Shown in pieces: positions 16,447 through 25,710 of a stretch of DNA of 64,000 nt (within the stretch, counting starts at the first letter, position 1; every line of letters starts with the position of its first letter). The DNA is from an uncultured Clostridia bacterium. Lineage in GTDB: Bacteria > Bacillota > Clostridia > TANB77 > UBA1234. The translations under genes were made by a program, and so were the position numbers. A model generated the notes under the pieces. The model searched no databases and was not told the DNA's origin. It saw only the letters and a program-made list of their open reading frames with translations. The stretch lies in the NCBI GenBank assembly GCA_934149405.1, contig CAKPEV010000007.1, positions 37,867-101,866 on the forward strand, read 5' to 3'.

Positions 16447-16899
16447 TTATAATGTGAAAAGGGCAAAAGCCAATGGAATGCATTGGAAAAATACCCATCC
16501 TATGATACAAGCTGTTATCCAACCAAAACCTTGTTCCTTTTTATCCAATTTTTTATTACCAATTATAAAGAAGTTAAAAGCACCTATTGTTAAGAATATA
16601 AAGAAAATTGGTGTGCTATAAAATCTAACAACCTCTAGATAATATGCCACTTTTCCAAGGTTTTTATCATTATATTTGTCAGATAATTCTGCTATTCTTC
16701 TATCCTTTTTTGATACAGCACCGACAATCTCATCTCCTGCGGGGCTCATTTCTTCACTATCATTATTGTTATCATCATTTGTTATAACATTTTCTTCAAA
16801 ATTAGTATCATCTACCACATCGCTAGCTGCACAAATTGAGCCATATGGTATTCCCATTAAAGAAACTAATGTAAGCATTAATATTATTATTTTTCTCAT
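16447..16899 (-). CDS. Pilin-like small secreted/membrane protein
   Basis: 150 residues. A signal peptide (MRKIIILMLTLVSLMGIPYGSICA) is followed by an acidic Asn/Asp-rich stretch and two hydrophobic helices (about residues 92-112 and 126-148) separated by a basic turn (NKKLDKKEQGFG). This layout resembles VirB2/TrbC-type pilins, but similarity is by architecture only. It is 103 nt upstream of the coiled-coil CpaE-like gene, suggesting the two belong together. No other secretion genes are adjacent. Confidence 0.55.
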   Translation of the reverse strand: MRKIIILMLTLVSLMGIPYGSICAASDVVDDTNFEENVITNDDNNNDSEEMSPAGDEIVGAVSKKDRRIAELSDKYNDKNLGKVAYYLEVVRFYSTPIFFIFLTIGAFNFFIIGNKKLDKKEQGFGWITACIIGWVFFQCIPLAFALFTL

Positions 16900-16990
16900 A
16901 ATTCCTCCTTATTTGCCTAATGTTTTTTCAGACAATTACCCATAAATATAATACTACACATTAGATAAAATATCAAGAAAAAATCAGCCT

Positions 16991-18179
16991 TTATAGTCGA
17001 ATTTCATAATTTTTTACATTTATATGGATAAAGTCACTCAAATAGTCTGCAATTCCCTTCTTCTCTATATTTTCCGGCATACATATCATAAAATTTCTTA
17101 TTCTCCTATCTCCTACATATATCTCAATGTTTCCAACCATTTCTCCTTTTTTTACCGGAGCCACAAGTTTGTCTTCTAAATTATACTTATAAGTAACATT
17201 TTTAGTCTCATTTTTATTAACTACAGCTTTCTCACTGCCTGTAATAACCATTTTATAATTTTTAAATCTTCCTTTTTCAACAGAAATATTAAATTCTTTT
17301 CGCATATTTTCGCAAATATCAACTACCTCAAATTTTTCAAAGCCATAATTTAATAATTTTACACTATCTTCTGTTCTTTGCTTCTTATTTCCACATCCAA
17401 GAGCAACTGAAATCAGTGTTCTTCCATTTCTCGTTGCTGATGCAACTAAGCATCTGCCTGCATTTCCTGTAAAACCTGTTTTCACACCATTTGCACCCTC
17501 ATAAGAAGATAGTATTTCATTTGTTGTACCTAATATTTTCGTATTTTCATTAACTTTTATATTTACACTTCTTTCTTTTACGATATTGGCCAAGTATTCT
17601 ATATTTAGCAAGTATTCCGCTAATTTTGCCAAATCATATGCACTAGAATAATGATTTTCGGCATCTAAGCCATGCGGTGTTGTAAAATGTGTGTTTTCAA
17701 GCCCAATTTCTTTTGTTTTTTCATTCATCATATCACAAAAATTTTGAACACTTCCGCCCAACATGTTCTGCTATAGCTATTGCAGCATCATTTCCAGAAT
17801 GTATAAGGAGTCCTTTTATTAAATCTCCAAGTGTCACTTTGTCTCCCGAGCGCAAATTTATTCCTGAGCCCCCAATACTTGCCGCAATCTTGCTAACAGT
17901 GACAATATCATCTAAATTTCCATTTTCATAAGCTACTATCGCTGTCAATATTTTTGTTGTTGAAGCGTTAGGCACTTTAGCATATGAGTCTTTTTCATAT
18001 AAAATCTCACCATATGTCTTGTCGTACAATATAGCATTCTTCGAGTTTAGCACCATATTATTGCTAGAAACAGTTTCGAGCAATTCCACATCATTTTCTT
18101 CTACAGTATCATCATAAAAAGCATATACACTCGAAAAAAGAATTCCTATTATTAAAACAAAACCAACAAATTTCTTCAT
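16991..18179 (-). pseudogene. dacF: D-alanyl-D-alanine carboxypeptidase (DacF-like), split by a +1 frameshift
   Basis: The first frame (18179 to about 17754) has a signal peptide, the active-site STTK motif (ASTTK) and SGN in HSGNDAA. After HVG the reading frame moves by one base and continues with GSVQNFCDMMNEKT, the KTG motif (GVKTGFTG) and the C-terminal beta domain to 16991. All three penicillin-binding motifs are thus present across the break. The shift is at an in-frame CGG (17754-17756) following GGG. Family members trim peptidoglycan stem peptides; DacF types act in sporulation. Loss of function, recoding and sequence error are all possible. Confidence 0.85.
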
Positions 18180-18306
18180 TCTTCTACCTCCAAGACATTT
18201 AGCATTTTTCTATTTTATCTTATGTATTTTGTTGTACATACATTACACCAATTTTATTAAACTTGTATATTATATATAGAAAACACTTATTAAACGAGGT
18301 GATTAA

Positions 18307-19075
18307 ATGAAATCTGTGTTATCAATACAAAATGTTAGCAAAGTTTATCAGGATGATAACGGTGAGGTTTTAGCAATAAAAGATTTTAGTTATGATTTTA
18401 ATAAGGGCGATTTTGTAAGTATTGTTGGTCCAAGTGGTTGTGGAAAGTCCACTCTACTTTCTATTATAGCAGGGTTAGATACTCCATCTGCTCGGAAAAA
18501 TATTTTTAGATAAAGAAGATATAACTGGCAAAAAAGCAAACATTGGATATATGCTTCAAAAAGATTATTTGCTGGAATGGCGTAGCATTTTAGATAATGT
18601 TTGTTTCGGACTTGAAATAAAAAATATGCTTAATAGTGAGACAAAAAGCTATGCTTTAAATTTATTAAATACCTATGGTCTTGCCGACTTTATAAACAAA
18701 TATCCTGCCCAACTTTCTGGTGGAATGAAACAAAGAGTAGCACTTATTAGAACTCTTGCAACTAGGCCAGACATTCTGCTTTTAGATGAAGCTTTTTCTG
18801 CTCTTGACTATCAAACAAGACTTTCTGTTACAAACGATGTGTATAAGATTATAAAACAAGAAGGCAAAACTGCTATAATGGTAACTCATGACATCCCTGA
18901 AAGTATAAGTATGTCAGATAAAATAGTGGTTCTTAGCAAGCGTCCTGCTATTCTTAAAAATGTACATGATATTACTTTTGATATACCAAACCGTACTCCT
19001 CTTAACTGTCGTGAAGATAGTAAATTTAGCAAATATTTTGATACTATTTGGAGGGAGTTGAACGATAATGAGTAA
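18307..19075 (+). pseudogene. ABC transporter ATPase (SsuB/TauB-like), split by a +1 frameshift
   Basis: Frame one gives the Walker A (GPSGCGKST) up to AGLDTPSA. The true frame then resumes, one base later, with GKIFLDKEDITGKKANIGYMLQKD and runs through LSGGMKQR, the Walker B LLLDEAFSALD and the H-loop THD. Everything needed for an intact ATPase is present except for one extra C at the CGG codon 18493-18495. The permease (overlapping by 8 bp) and binding protein downstream are intact, which argues for a working importer. Confidence 0.88.
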
Positions 19076-19883
19076 AGAATGTATTTCAGAAGAGCGAAAA
19101 AAATATTTAGCTAATAAAAGAAAAAGAAAAATTGCAATTTTAGCCACTCAAATATCTATACTTGTCGGCTTTATTATTATTTGGGAAGTGCTTGCAAATT
19201 TGAATATTATCGATGGTTTTTTAACAAGCCAACCATCTAGAGTTTTAAATACAATTTTAAATTTGTCTTCTAACAATTTACTTATGCATCTTGGTGTTAC
19301 CTGCCTTGAAACAATTGTAGGCTTTTTGCTTGGTACAATATGTGGCACAATAATTGCATCACTTTTGTGGTGGTCTAATTTTGCTTCTAAAGTTGCCGAG
19401 CCATTTTTAGTTGTTTTAAACAGTCTTCCAAAAGTTGCGTTAGGTCCAATTATAATTGTGTGGGTTGGTGCAGGAATGCCAGCTATAATAACTATGGCAC
19501 TTGCAATTTCTTTAATTGTCACAATTTTAGAAATGTTAAATGGATTTATGAGAACAGATAAAAATATGATTAAGATGGCAGAAACTTTTAATGCTTCTAA
19601 ATGGCAAATATTCTCTAAAATAGTATTTCCATCTAACATATCAACACTTATTAGTGCATTAAAAGTTAACATTGGGCTTTCTCTAGTTGGTGTAATTTCT
19701 GGTGAATTTTTAGTCTCTAAAGCAGGTCTTGGATATTTAATTGTTTATGGTGGTCAAGTTTTTAAATTCGATTTAGTTATGACATCAGTTATAATTCTAG
19801 CTCTTATGGCTGTTTTAATGTATGGATTTGTCGTTTTAATTGAAAAAGGAATTTTGAGATTCATTTTGCACAAAACTAAATAA
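19068..19883 (+). CDS. ABC transporter permease, NitT/TauT family
   Basis: 271 residues with about six membrane segments. The conserved EAA-type loop (MIKMAETFNASKWQIFSKIVFPS) that contacts the ATPase is present, as are the family patterns LPKVALGPIIIVWVG and GVISGEFLVSKAGLGYLI. Family substrates include sulfonates, nitrate and thiamine precursors. Translationally coupled to the ATPase gene by an 8-bp overlap. The substrate cannot be assigned from this subunit. Confidence 0.9.
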   Translation: MSKECISEERKKYLANKRKRKIAILATQISILVGFIIIWEVLANLNIIDGFLTSQPSRVLNTILNLSSNNLLMHLGVTCLETIVGFLLGTICGTIIASLLWWSNFASKVAEPFLVVLNSLPKVALGPIIIVWVGAGMPAIITMALAISLIVTILEMLNGFMRTDKNMIKMAETFNASKWQIFSKIVFPSNISTLISALKVNIGLSLVGVISGEFLVSKAGLGYLIVYGGQVFKFDLVMTSVIILALMAVLMYGFVVLIEKGILRFILHKTK

Positions 19884-19903
19884 ATTGCATACTTATATAT
19901 TAA

Positions 19904-19926
19904 AAGTGCTACCTTAGGTGGCACTT
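19904..19926 (+). other. Intercistronic hairpin before the binding-protein gene
   Basis: A 10-bp stem with one G-U pair (aagtgctacc/ggtggcactt) and a 3-nt loop, without a T-run. Such structures often stabilise the mRNA end between importer genes and raise expression of the binding protein. Confidence 0.55.
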
Positions 19927-19948
19927 ACATATAATTTAGGAGGTTTTT

Positions 19949-20989
19949 ATGAGAAGATTATTTTATACTTTAGCATCTGTATTTGCGATAATCTTGGTTG
20001 TAATCGTTGCAATTACTGCAAAAAATACAGTCGAGGTAAAAAAAACAAACACCGCTTTAGAAAGCGGAGACAATGTTAAATCAGAAAAATTGGTAGTAAG
20101 CGAAGTTACTCATTCTGTTTTTTATGCTCCTCAATATGTAGCAATCAACCTAGGTTTCTTTAAAGAAGAAGGATTGGACGTAGAACTTATAAATGGTGGT
20201 GGAGCGGATAAAGTTATGACAGCTGTTTTGTCAAATCAAGTCGACATAGGCTTTGCAGGGCCAGAAGCAGCAGTATATATTTATAATGAGGGCAAAGAAG
20301 ATTACGCCGAAGTTTTTGCACAAGTAACAAAAAGAGATGGTTCATTTTTAGTAGCTAGAGAAAAAACAGACAATTTTTCTTGGACTGATTTAAAAGGCAA
20401 ACATGTACTACCAGGAAGAAAAGGTGGAGTACCTTATATGACACTTGAATATGTACTAAAGAAAAATGGATTGGATGTAACTAAAGATTTAAATCTAGAC
20501 ACATCAATTAGTTTTGATGCAATGAATAGTTCATTTGTTGGCGGAACTGCTGATTACGTTACATCATTTGAACCGGCTGCAAGTAATCTTCAAAAAGAAG
20601 GAGCCGGATATATTGTAGCATCTGTCGGAGCAGCAACAGATGAAATTCCTTACACTGCATACTTTGCAAAGAAAAATTACATTGAAAACCATAAAGATAT
20701 AATTCAAAAATTCACAAATGCTATTTACAAAGGTCAAGTTTGGGTAAATACACATTCTGCCGAAGAAATAGCAGATGCAGTGGTTGCTTCTTTCCCTGAT
20801 TCAGATAAAGAACTTCTAACTTCTGCAATTAAAAATTACAAAGAAATAGATGTTTGGAATTCCACACCTTATATGAGTGAGGCATCTTTCAACTTGCTAC
20901 AAGATGTAATCACAGAAGCAGGCGAATTAACAAATAGAGCACCTTTTGAAAAAGTTGTAAACAATACATTTGCTGAAAATGTAAAATAG
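19949..20989 (+). CDS. ABC transporter substrate-binding protein (NMT1/THI5/SsuA-like)
   Basis: 346 residues. An N-terminal hydrophobic segment (about 5-24) without a lipobox cysteine suggests an uncleaved membrane anchor or ordinary signal peptide. The mature part fits the family: VTHSVFYAPQYVAINLGFFKEEGLDVEL, then QVDIGFAGPEAAVY, and a second lobe with the GGTADYVTSFEPAA motif. Clostridial relatives often bind thiamine pyrimidine precursors or sulfonates, but no upstream riboswitch indicates the ligand. Strong AGGAGG site. Confidence 0.88.
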   Translation: MRRLFYTLASVFAIILVVIVAITAKNTVEVKKTNTALESGDNVKSEKLVVSEVTHSVFYAPQYVAINLGFFKEEGLDVELINGGGADKVMTAVLSNQVDIGFAGPEAAVYIYNEGKEDYAEVFAQVTKRDGSFLVAREKTDNFSWTDLKGKHVLPGRKGGVPYMTLEYVLKKNGLDVTKDLNLDTSISFDAMNSSFVGGTADYVTSFEPAASNLQKEGAGYIVASVGAATDEIPYTAYFAKKNYIENHKDIIQKFTNAIYKGQVWVNTHSAEEIADAVVASFPDSDKELLTSAIKNYKEIDVWNSTPYMSEASFNLLQDVITEAGELTNRAPFEKVVNNTFAENVK

Positions 20990-21035
20990 TATTTTGCATT
21001 CCATAGTCATAAAATATTGTAACTTTTTATATGAT

Positions 21036-21073
21036 AAAAAAGCAAGGTGATTTACATTTCCCCTTGCTTTTTT
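21036..21073. terminator. Bidirectional terminator
   Basis: A perfect 12-bp stem (21036-21047 with 21062-21073) with T-runs on both strands between the importer and the glycosyltransferase operon. Confidence 0.9.
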
Positions 21074-21079
21074 GCTATA

Positions 21080-22117
21080 TTATTTCAAACATTCATTAAA
21101 ATAATTTTCAAATTCTTTTATTATTTTTCCGCCATCGTATTCTTCTATGCTCTCTAAATTTTCTTTCGAAAGTTCTTTTAATATTTCTCTATTCTTATAT
21201 AGTTTGATAAGTTTCTCTTTCAAAATTTGTTTTATTTGTTCATCGTTCTTTCCATTTTCTCTATCGCCTATTATATATTCTTCTTGTTTTGTTCCAAGTG
21301 CTTCTCTTACGATTCCTACATCTGTTGTTATAACTGGAACTCCGCAAGACATAGATTCTATTATTGGCATTGGAGTACCCTCGTGAATTGATGTACATAT
21401 GCATACATCTATTTCACTATAATACTGTGGCATCTCATCTGATGTCCTCCATTTTATATTTCTATCTGCATAATGTTCTTTAATGTTGTATCCTTCGTTT
21501 TTAAGCTCTTCTACTACTGGCTTTATAATTGTATGGAATCCTTTTAAATCAACTCCACCAATTTTAGTAGCACTGTTACCAACCCAACCAACGACTAATT
21601 CTCTATTTTCATTTTCAAATCTTTCTAAATTCATTGGTTTTAATTTTTCTCTATCACATATATCATGAACAACTGCTGTTGGTTTCTTTATCTTATCAAT
21701 ACTTTCATATGCTCTAAATAATTTTTTTGATGAAACATAGTAATGTGATGCGAATTTATTGAAAATATCTTTATATGTCTCAATTCCTTCTTCATCTAAA
21801 AACAAGAAATCGTAACAGCCTGTAGATATTTTTTTACTTTTTTCATCAATATATTCCTCAAGATTTCTACCAGAAGCAATTACTTTTTGCTTAAACGCAT
21901 CTGAATCCATTAAGATTAGTGCCTTTCTCCAGAAGAAATGTATTAAATCACAATCATTATGTTTTTCTAAGAATTCATAAAACTCATCTGGCTTCTCTCT
22001 CATGTCATAGTAATCTACTGTTATGTCGAATTTGTCATCTAAATTTTTCTTTACCTTTTGAGCTATAATATCAAATGCCCAATTAGGAATATCACATACT
22101 AAACATATCTTTTTCAT
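21080..22117 (-). CDS. Glycosyltransferase family 4-like
   Basis: 345 residues, GT-B fold. The C-terminal lobe holds the donor-binding motif HEGTPMPIIESMSCGVPVITTDVG, with the family's E-x7-E pattern. The N-terminal acceptor domain (MKKICLVCDIPNWAFDII) is less typical. It is the last gene of the operon that starts with the ydaO riboswitch, 15 nt after the GT2 gene. It probably adds a sugar to a cell-surface polymer; donor and acceptor unknown. Confidence 0.85.
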   Translation of the reverse strand: MKKICLVCDIPNWAFDIIAQKVKKNLDDKFDITVDYYDMREKPDEFYEFLEKHNDCDLIHFFWRKALILMDSDAFKQKVIASGRNLEEYIDEKSKKISTGCYDFLFLDEEGIETYKDIFNKFASHYYVSSKKLFRAYESIDKIKKPTAVVHDICDREKLKPMNLERFENENRELVVGWVGNSATKIGGVDLKGFHTIIKPVVEELKNEGYNIKEHYADRNIKWRTSDEMPQYYSEIDVCICTSIHEGTPMPIIESMSCGVPVITTDVGIVREALGTKQEEYIIGDRENGKNDEQIKQILKEKLIKLYKNREILKELSKENLESIEEYDGGKIIKEFENYFNECLK

Positions 22118-22132
22118 AAAATACCTCCTTAG

Positions 22133-23212
22133 TTATGCATTTTCGTAATCATCATTCATCATTCTTAAATACATCTCTGGTTGTGGTTTTGACATTTTCT
22201 CTTTTATTTCTTGTGGCATAAATGTCCTAACTTCTGCAATTACCTTGCATATATCTATTACATCTTTATAGTCACCATTTATTATTTTATCAATTATTAG
22301 TCCTAGTGATTCTTGACATGCAGGAACTTTTAACTCTCTACTTAATTTGTAGAACCATCTCATATTTGAAAGTACATCTATTTTCTCTTCTTCTGTTAAT
22401 AGTTGTGAGTCAATAAATTTATAAAGCATATATGTCATGCTCTTCGCATAGAAAAATCTATAAAATCCTAGTTTATTATTTTCTTTAAAATTCTCATAAA
22501 TAATCTTATAAGCCTTGCTTATTCCATCAAAATATTTTGTTGTACAATTCATTGATATTGATGTTCCTGCACCTCTTTGTCTGTAACAATAAACAATATC
22601 AGGAATGTAGTAAACTTTACTAGACTTCATAAAACAATATGTTGTGAATATTGCATCTTCTGCAGGAAGACCTATTTCAAATTTTAAGTTTAAGTTTTTT
22701 ACGAATTCATGTCTAAATATTTTGTTCCATACACCAGAATTCATTATAAAGAATGAATCTTTGTAGTCATCTATTTCTAGTTTAAATGTACCATATTTTT
22801 CTTTATTAAATACTGGATTTGGCCATATTGTACTATCTTCATAGCAATTTATATAATTTCCTATTACATAGTCAGCATTTTCTTTTTCTATTTTATTTAC
22901 TAGAACTTCACATGCATTTTGGAATAAGAAGTCATCTGAATCTGCAAACATCAAATATTCACCTGTTGCAGCATCCATTCCAACATTTCTCGCATCTGAT
23001 AGACCGCCATTTGGCTTATGTATTACCTTTACTCTTTCATCTTTTTTAGCATAATCATCAGCTATTTTACCGCAATTATCTGGCGAACCATCATCAACTA
23101 AAATTATCTCTAAATTTTTATATGTTTGATTTAAAAGTTTATCCACACATTCTGGCAAATATTTTTCAACATTATACATTGGAACTACTATACTTATTTT
23201 TCCTTTTTCCAT
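22133..23212 (-). CDS. Glycosyltransferase family 2
   Basis: 359 residues. The GT-A catalytic domain has the classic N-terminus SIVVPMYNVEKYLPEC, the nucleotide-binding VDDGSPD and the metal-binding ADSDDF at about residue 91-96. A helical C-terminal half follows. No membrane helices, so it acts on the inner face of the membrane. Middle gene of the riboswitch-controlled surface-polysaccharide operon. Confidence 0.9.
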   Translation of the reverse strand: MEKGKISIVVPMYNVEKYLPECVDKLLNQTYKNLEIILVDDGSPDNCGKIADDYAKKDERVKVIHKPNGGLSDARNVGMDAATGEYLMFADSDDFLFQNACEVLVNKIEKENADYVIGNYINCYEDSTIWPNPVFNKEKYGTFKLEIDDYKDSFFIMNSGVWNKIFRHEFVKNLNLKFEIGLPAEDAIFTTYCFMKSSKVYYIPDIVYCYRQRGAGTSISMNCTTKYFDGISKAYKIIYENFKENNKLGFYRFFYAKSMTYMLYKFIDSQLLTEEEKIDVLSNMRWFYKLSRELKVPACQESLGLIIDKIINGDYKDVIDICKVIAEVRTFMPQEIKEKMSKPQPEMYLRMMNDDYENA

Positions 23213-23276
23213 AAAAGTAACCTCCCTCTATACGCTTGTACATTTTATGTACAAACTCTTCTTTTATTCTTAATAT

Positions 23277-23891
23277 TTACTTACCATTATTAAACCATTT
23301 TACATAGTCAAAATCATCATAATATCTTTTTCCTGTATGATTGTTTAAGTATCTACTCAAAATACCAACAGACTCTTCGTTTTCAAATCCTTTTATATAA
23401 TATGTTGAAGCAATCTCTGGCTTTTCTTTATGCACAAAAGCTATTTTATTTTTGTATGGCAATTCATCGAACTCTTTTAAATCTTCATCTGTACATCCAG
23501 CACCATCATTGAACAAAACGAATAAATTATTAAAATCAATTCTTTTAGTTCTTTCATCCCATTTTTCTCTTGCTATTTCTTCGTTTTCGTAATGCATAAA
23601 ATATATCTTAACATCATCTAAAAGGCCAACCGGATAATTGATTCCTTCTTCTTTTATAAAAGTTAATTCTGCATTCATGTAATGCTCAATATTTTTTAGA
23701 TACTTTAAAAAATCTTTTGGTTTTAACCATAAATTAACGAATGGTGAACGAAACTGCATATGTAAATCATGGCACATAAAACCACCATTACAATTATTTG
23801 CTATTAAAGAAACTTCTCTGTTTTTTAATCTTTGCCTGTTCTTAAAATTAATCCTTTCTCTTAAAAATTTATTAACCACAGTTCCAGACAT
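23277..23891 (-). CDS. DUF1919 family protein
   Basis: 204 residues. The N-terminal SLIANNCNGGFMCHDLHMQFRSPFVNLW is the DUF1919 signature, and YNVEKYL-type GT genes downstream are its common company. DUF1919 proteins occur in capsule and exopolysaccharide clusters and are of unknown activity; a sugar-modifying enzyme is likely. First gene after the cyclic-di-AMP riboswitch. Confidence 0.8.
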   Translation of the reverse strand: MSGTVVNKFLRERINFKNRQRLKNREVSLIANNCNGGFMCHDLHMQFRSPFVNLWLKPKDFLKYLKNIEHYMNAELTFIKEEGINYPVGLLDDVKIYFMHYENEEIAREKWDERTKRIDFNNLFVLFNDGAGCTDEDLKEFDELPYKNKIAFVHKEKPEIASTYYIKGFENEESVGILSRYLNNHTGKRYYDDFDYVKWFNNGK

Positions 23892-23928
23892 GTTGCCATT
23901 CCTCCTTTCAATTTCTTAAAGGAAAAGC

Positions 23929-23953
23929 AAAAAAATCATAGGGAACCCCTACG
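23929..23953 (-). terminator. Riboswitch expression-platform terminator
   Basis: A 7-bp stem (cgtaggg/ccctatg) with a 3-nt loop and seven Ts on the minus strand, between the aptamer and the DUF1919 start. Premature termination here is the probable switch. Confidence 0.8.
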
Positions 23954-24113
23954 ACTTTCTAAGATTCTCCCCTTTATTTGCTTACCAAGTTAGCTGACGG
24001 GTTAGGAATAAAAGGTTTCCTTCACTTTAATGATGCACCCCTAAAATTTGGTTCCTCGGCTCTCCTTTTCAGGAGATTCAGCGATTATTTACTTTTAGCG
24101 TTTCTTCCAACGC
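23954..24113 (-). promoter_or_regulatory. Cyclic-di-AMP (ydaO/yuaA) riboswitch
   Basis: The minus strand carries the ydaO consensus blocks in order: ggagagccgaggaacc, aggggtgcat, then aacccgtcagctaac with the following ggtaagc. Known ydaO riboswitches turn genes off when cyclic di-AMP is high, usually genes for wall turnover, osmolyte or potassium transport. Here the target is a DUF1919/GT2/GT4 polysaccharide operon. Identification is by pattern, without a covariance search. Confidence 0.88.
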
Positions 24114-24120
24114 AAGTATT

Positions 24121-24149
24121 ATTTTATCATATTTTCATAAAAAAAGCAA
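24121..24149 (-). promoter_or_regulatory. Promoter of the riboswitch operon
   Basis: TTGCTT (24144-24149) and TAAAAT (24121-24126) are 17 bp apart on the minus strand, placing the start near 24114 at the 5' end of the aptamer. Confidence 0.6.
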
Positions 24150-24199
24150 CTTTTTGCATTTTTTATAGAAATAATATGGATATATTTTACATTGTCTAC

Positions 24200-24228
24200 T
24201 TGCTTTAATTCTATTTCTATTGTATAAT
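24200..24228 (+). promoter_or_regulatory. Promoter of the tyrosine phosphatase gene
   Basis: TTGCTT and TATAAT are 17 bp apart. It is back to back with the riboswitch promoter, 50 bp away. Confidence 0.65.
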
Positions 24229-24280
24229 TGTTCTTGGTAGTTTTCTACCCAAATATATAAAAGAAACGGAGAGATTTTTT

Positions 24281-24796
24281 ATGGATAGTGACTGTCCCAG
24301 TCATAGTTTAAACATTATTTTTATTTGTATGGGAAACATTTGTAGGTCGCCTATGGCAGAATTTTTGCTTAAAGATATGGTTAAAAAAGCGAAAATCGAT
24401 AATTTATTTAATATTTCATCAGCAGCTGTGCTAGATGAAAATGTCGGAAAGCCAGTTTGTGATGGCACTCAAAAAGAATTAAAAAAGCACAACATCCCTT
24501 ATACAAATCGTGTATCAAGAAGATTAACAAAGGAGTTGTGCGATGAAGCAGATTACATTATTTGCATGGATGATGCAATTGGAAATCTAGCTATTTCGAT
24601 TGGTGGTGAAGAAGTGAAAAGTAAACTTCATAAATTGCTTGACTACTCAGATACACCAATGGATATTGTGGACCCTGCTGAAACAAATGATTTTGAAAGA
24701 ACATATAGAGAAGTTTCAAAAGGTTGTTTTGCATTCTTCAAATATCTAATGTCAGCAGAACATATAAGAACGCATAATTTAAAACGTGTAGTTTAA
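24281..24796 (+). CDS. Low-molecular-weight protein tyrosine phosphatase
   Basis: 171 residues. The P-loop CMGNICRSP (C-x5-R-S) is at about residues 16-24 and the general-acid region reads VDPAETNDF, a variant of the usual DPW/Y. Partners in Firmicutes are bacterial tyrosine kinases that steer capsule polymerisation, and the divergent neighbour here is a polysaccharide operon. No kinase gene is in the window. About 20 residues longer than the norm, mostly at the N-terminus. Confidence 0.88.
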   Translation: MDSDCPSHSLNIIFICMGNICRSPMAEFLLKDMVKKAKIDNLFNISSAAVLDENVGKPVCDGTQKELKKHNIPYTNRVSRRLTKELCDEADYIICMDDAIGNLAISIGGEEVKSKLHKLLDYSDTPMDIVDPAETNDFERTYREVSKGCFAFFKYLMSAEHIRTHNLKRVV

Positions 24797-24837
24797 TAAA
24801 ATAAATTTTAGGATTTAAAATCTTATAACACGAAAAT

Positions 24838-24860
24838 GCCAGTATCAAAACGATACTGGC
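24838..24860. terminator. Terminator after the phosphatase gene
   Basis: A perfect 9-bp stem (gccagtatc/gatactggc) with a 5-nt loop. It has T-rich flanks on both sides and also serves the CAP gene. Confidence 0.85.
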
Positions 24861-24871
24861 GTTTTTATTTT

Positions 24872-25621
24872 CTATCTTCCTACAAACATTTGAACCATAA
24901 CATATCCATATGTGTTTGATTTTACAACTCCTATTCCAGTTAGGTTATATGCATTATTTAATATGTTTGCTCTATGACCTTGTGAATTCATCCAAGCATT
25001 AACTGCCCCTTCTAATGTTGAATTACCAGCAATGTTTTCGCCTGCTGTTTTATATGTTACTCCGAATGATTTCATCATTTCAAACGGTGTTCCATATGTT
25101 GGAGAGTTATGTGCAAAATAATTGTTTGCTACTAAATCCTCTGCTTTTGCTCTGGCTGTTTTTTGAAGTGCAGTGTCAAATGATAAATTAGAAAGTCCAT
25201 ATGCCGCTCTTTGTTTATTTATGAGCGTAAGTAATTCTTTTTCAATCTCGCTTGGAGTAGATGATACATCTTGTTTTGTTCCTGTATTACTACCACTTGA
25301 AGTGTTTGTATTATTTTCTGAGTTTCCATATGTTTTAGAGTTAATAGCTCTTACATATTTTGTACTTACACAACCTATTAAATCTCCTTCTGTTTGTATT
25401 ACATACCAACTGCCAACCTTTGCAAATACCCTTACATATTCGTTTTTATAAACCAATCCTGAAACCTTATAATTTGTACTAGGACCAGTTCTAACATTTA
25501 ATGCACTTGCTGTTACTATTCCAGTTACGAAATCTAATTTTTCATAATCTGTTATTGCAAAAGCATTACTTCCAATCACAATTGTTAATATTAGTGTTAA
25601 AAGAAAAAATATTTTTTTCAT
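24872..25621 (-). CDS. Secreted CAP/SCP-domain protein with SH3b domain
   Basis: 249 residues from the ATG after GGAGG. Signal peptide (1-23), a bacterial SH3 domain (about 33-95; TASALNVRTGPSTNYKV), a Ser/Thr/Asn-rich linker, then a CAP domain of the YkwD type (about 125-249) with HNSPTYGTPF, AGENIAG and GHRANILN. SH3b domains bind peptidoglycan. YkwD-type proteins are secreted, found in spore or wall contexts, and of unknown activity. Has a 15-nt spaced strong RBS and its own transcription unit. Confidence 0.88.
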   Translation of the reverse strand: MKKIFFLLTLILTIVIGSNAFAITDYEKLDFVTGIVTASALNVRTGPSTNYKVSGLVYKNEYVRVFAKVGSWYVIQTEGDLIGCVSTKYVRAINSKTYGNSENNTNTSSGSNTGTKQDVSSTPSEIEKELLTLINKQRAAYGLSNLSFDTALQKTARAKAEDLVANNYFAHNSPTYGTPFEMMKSFGVTYKTAGENIAGNSTLEGAVNAWMNSQGHRANILNNAYNLTGIGVVKSNTYGYVMVQMFVGR

Positions 25622-25671
25622 CTTGATTCCTCCTTTTAAACTAATTATTGCCAATTTTATTTTTGATATAC

Positions 25672-25704
25672 AAAAAGGAGTGGATTTTTTATCCACCCCT
25701 TTTT
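25672..25704 (-). terminator. Terminator of the stalk-domain gene
   Basis: A 14-bp stem with one mismatch (aaaaaggagtggat/atccaccccttttt), 5-nt loop and a T-run. Confidence 0.85.
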
Positions 25705-25710
25705 TAATTC

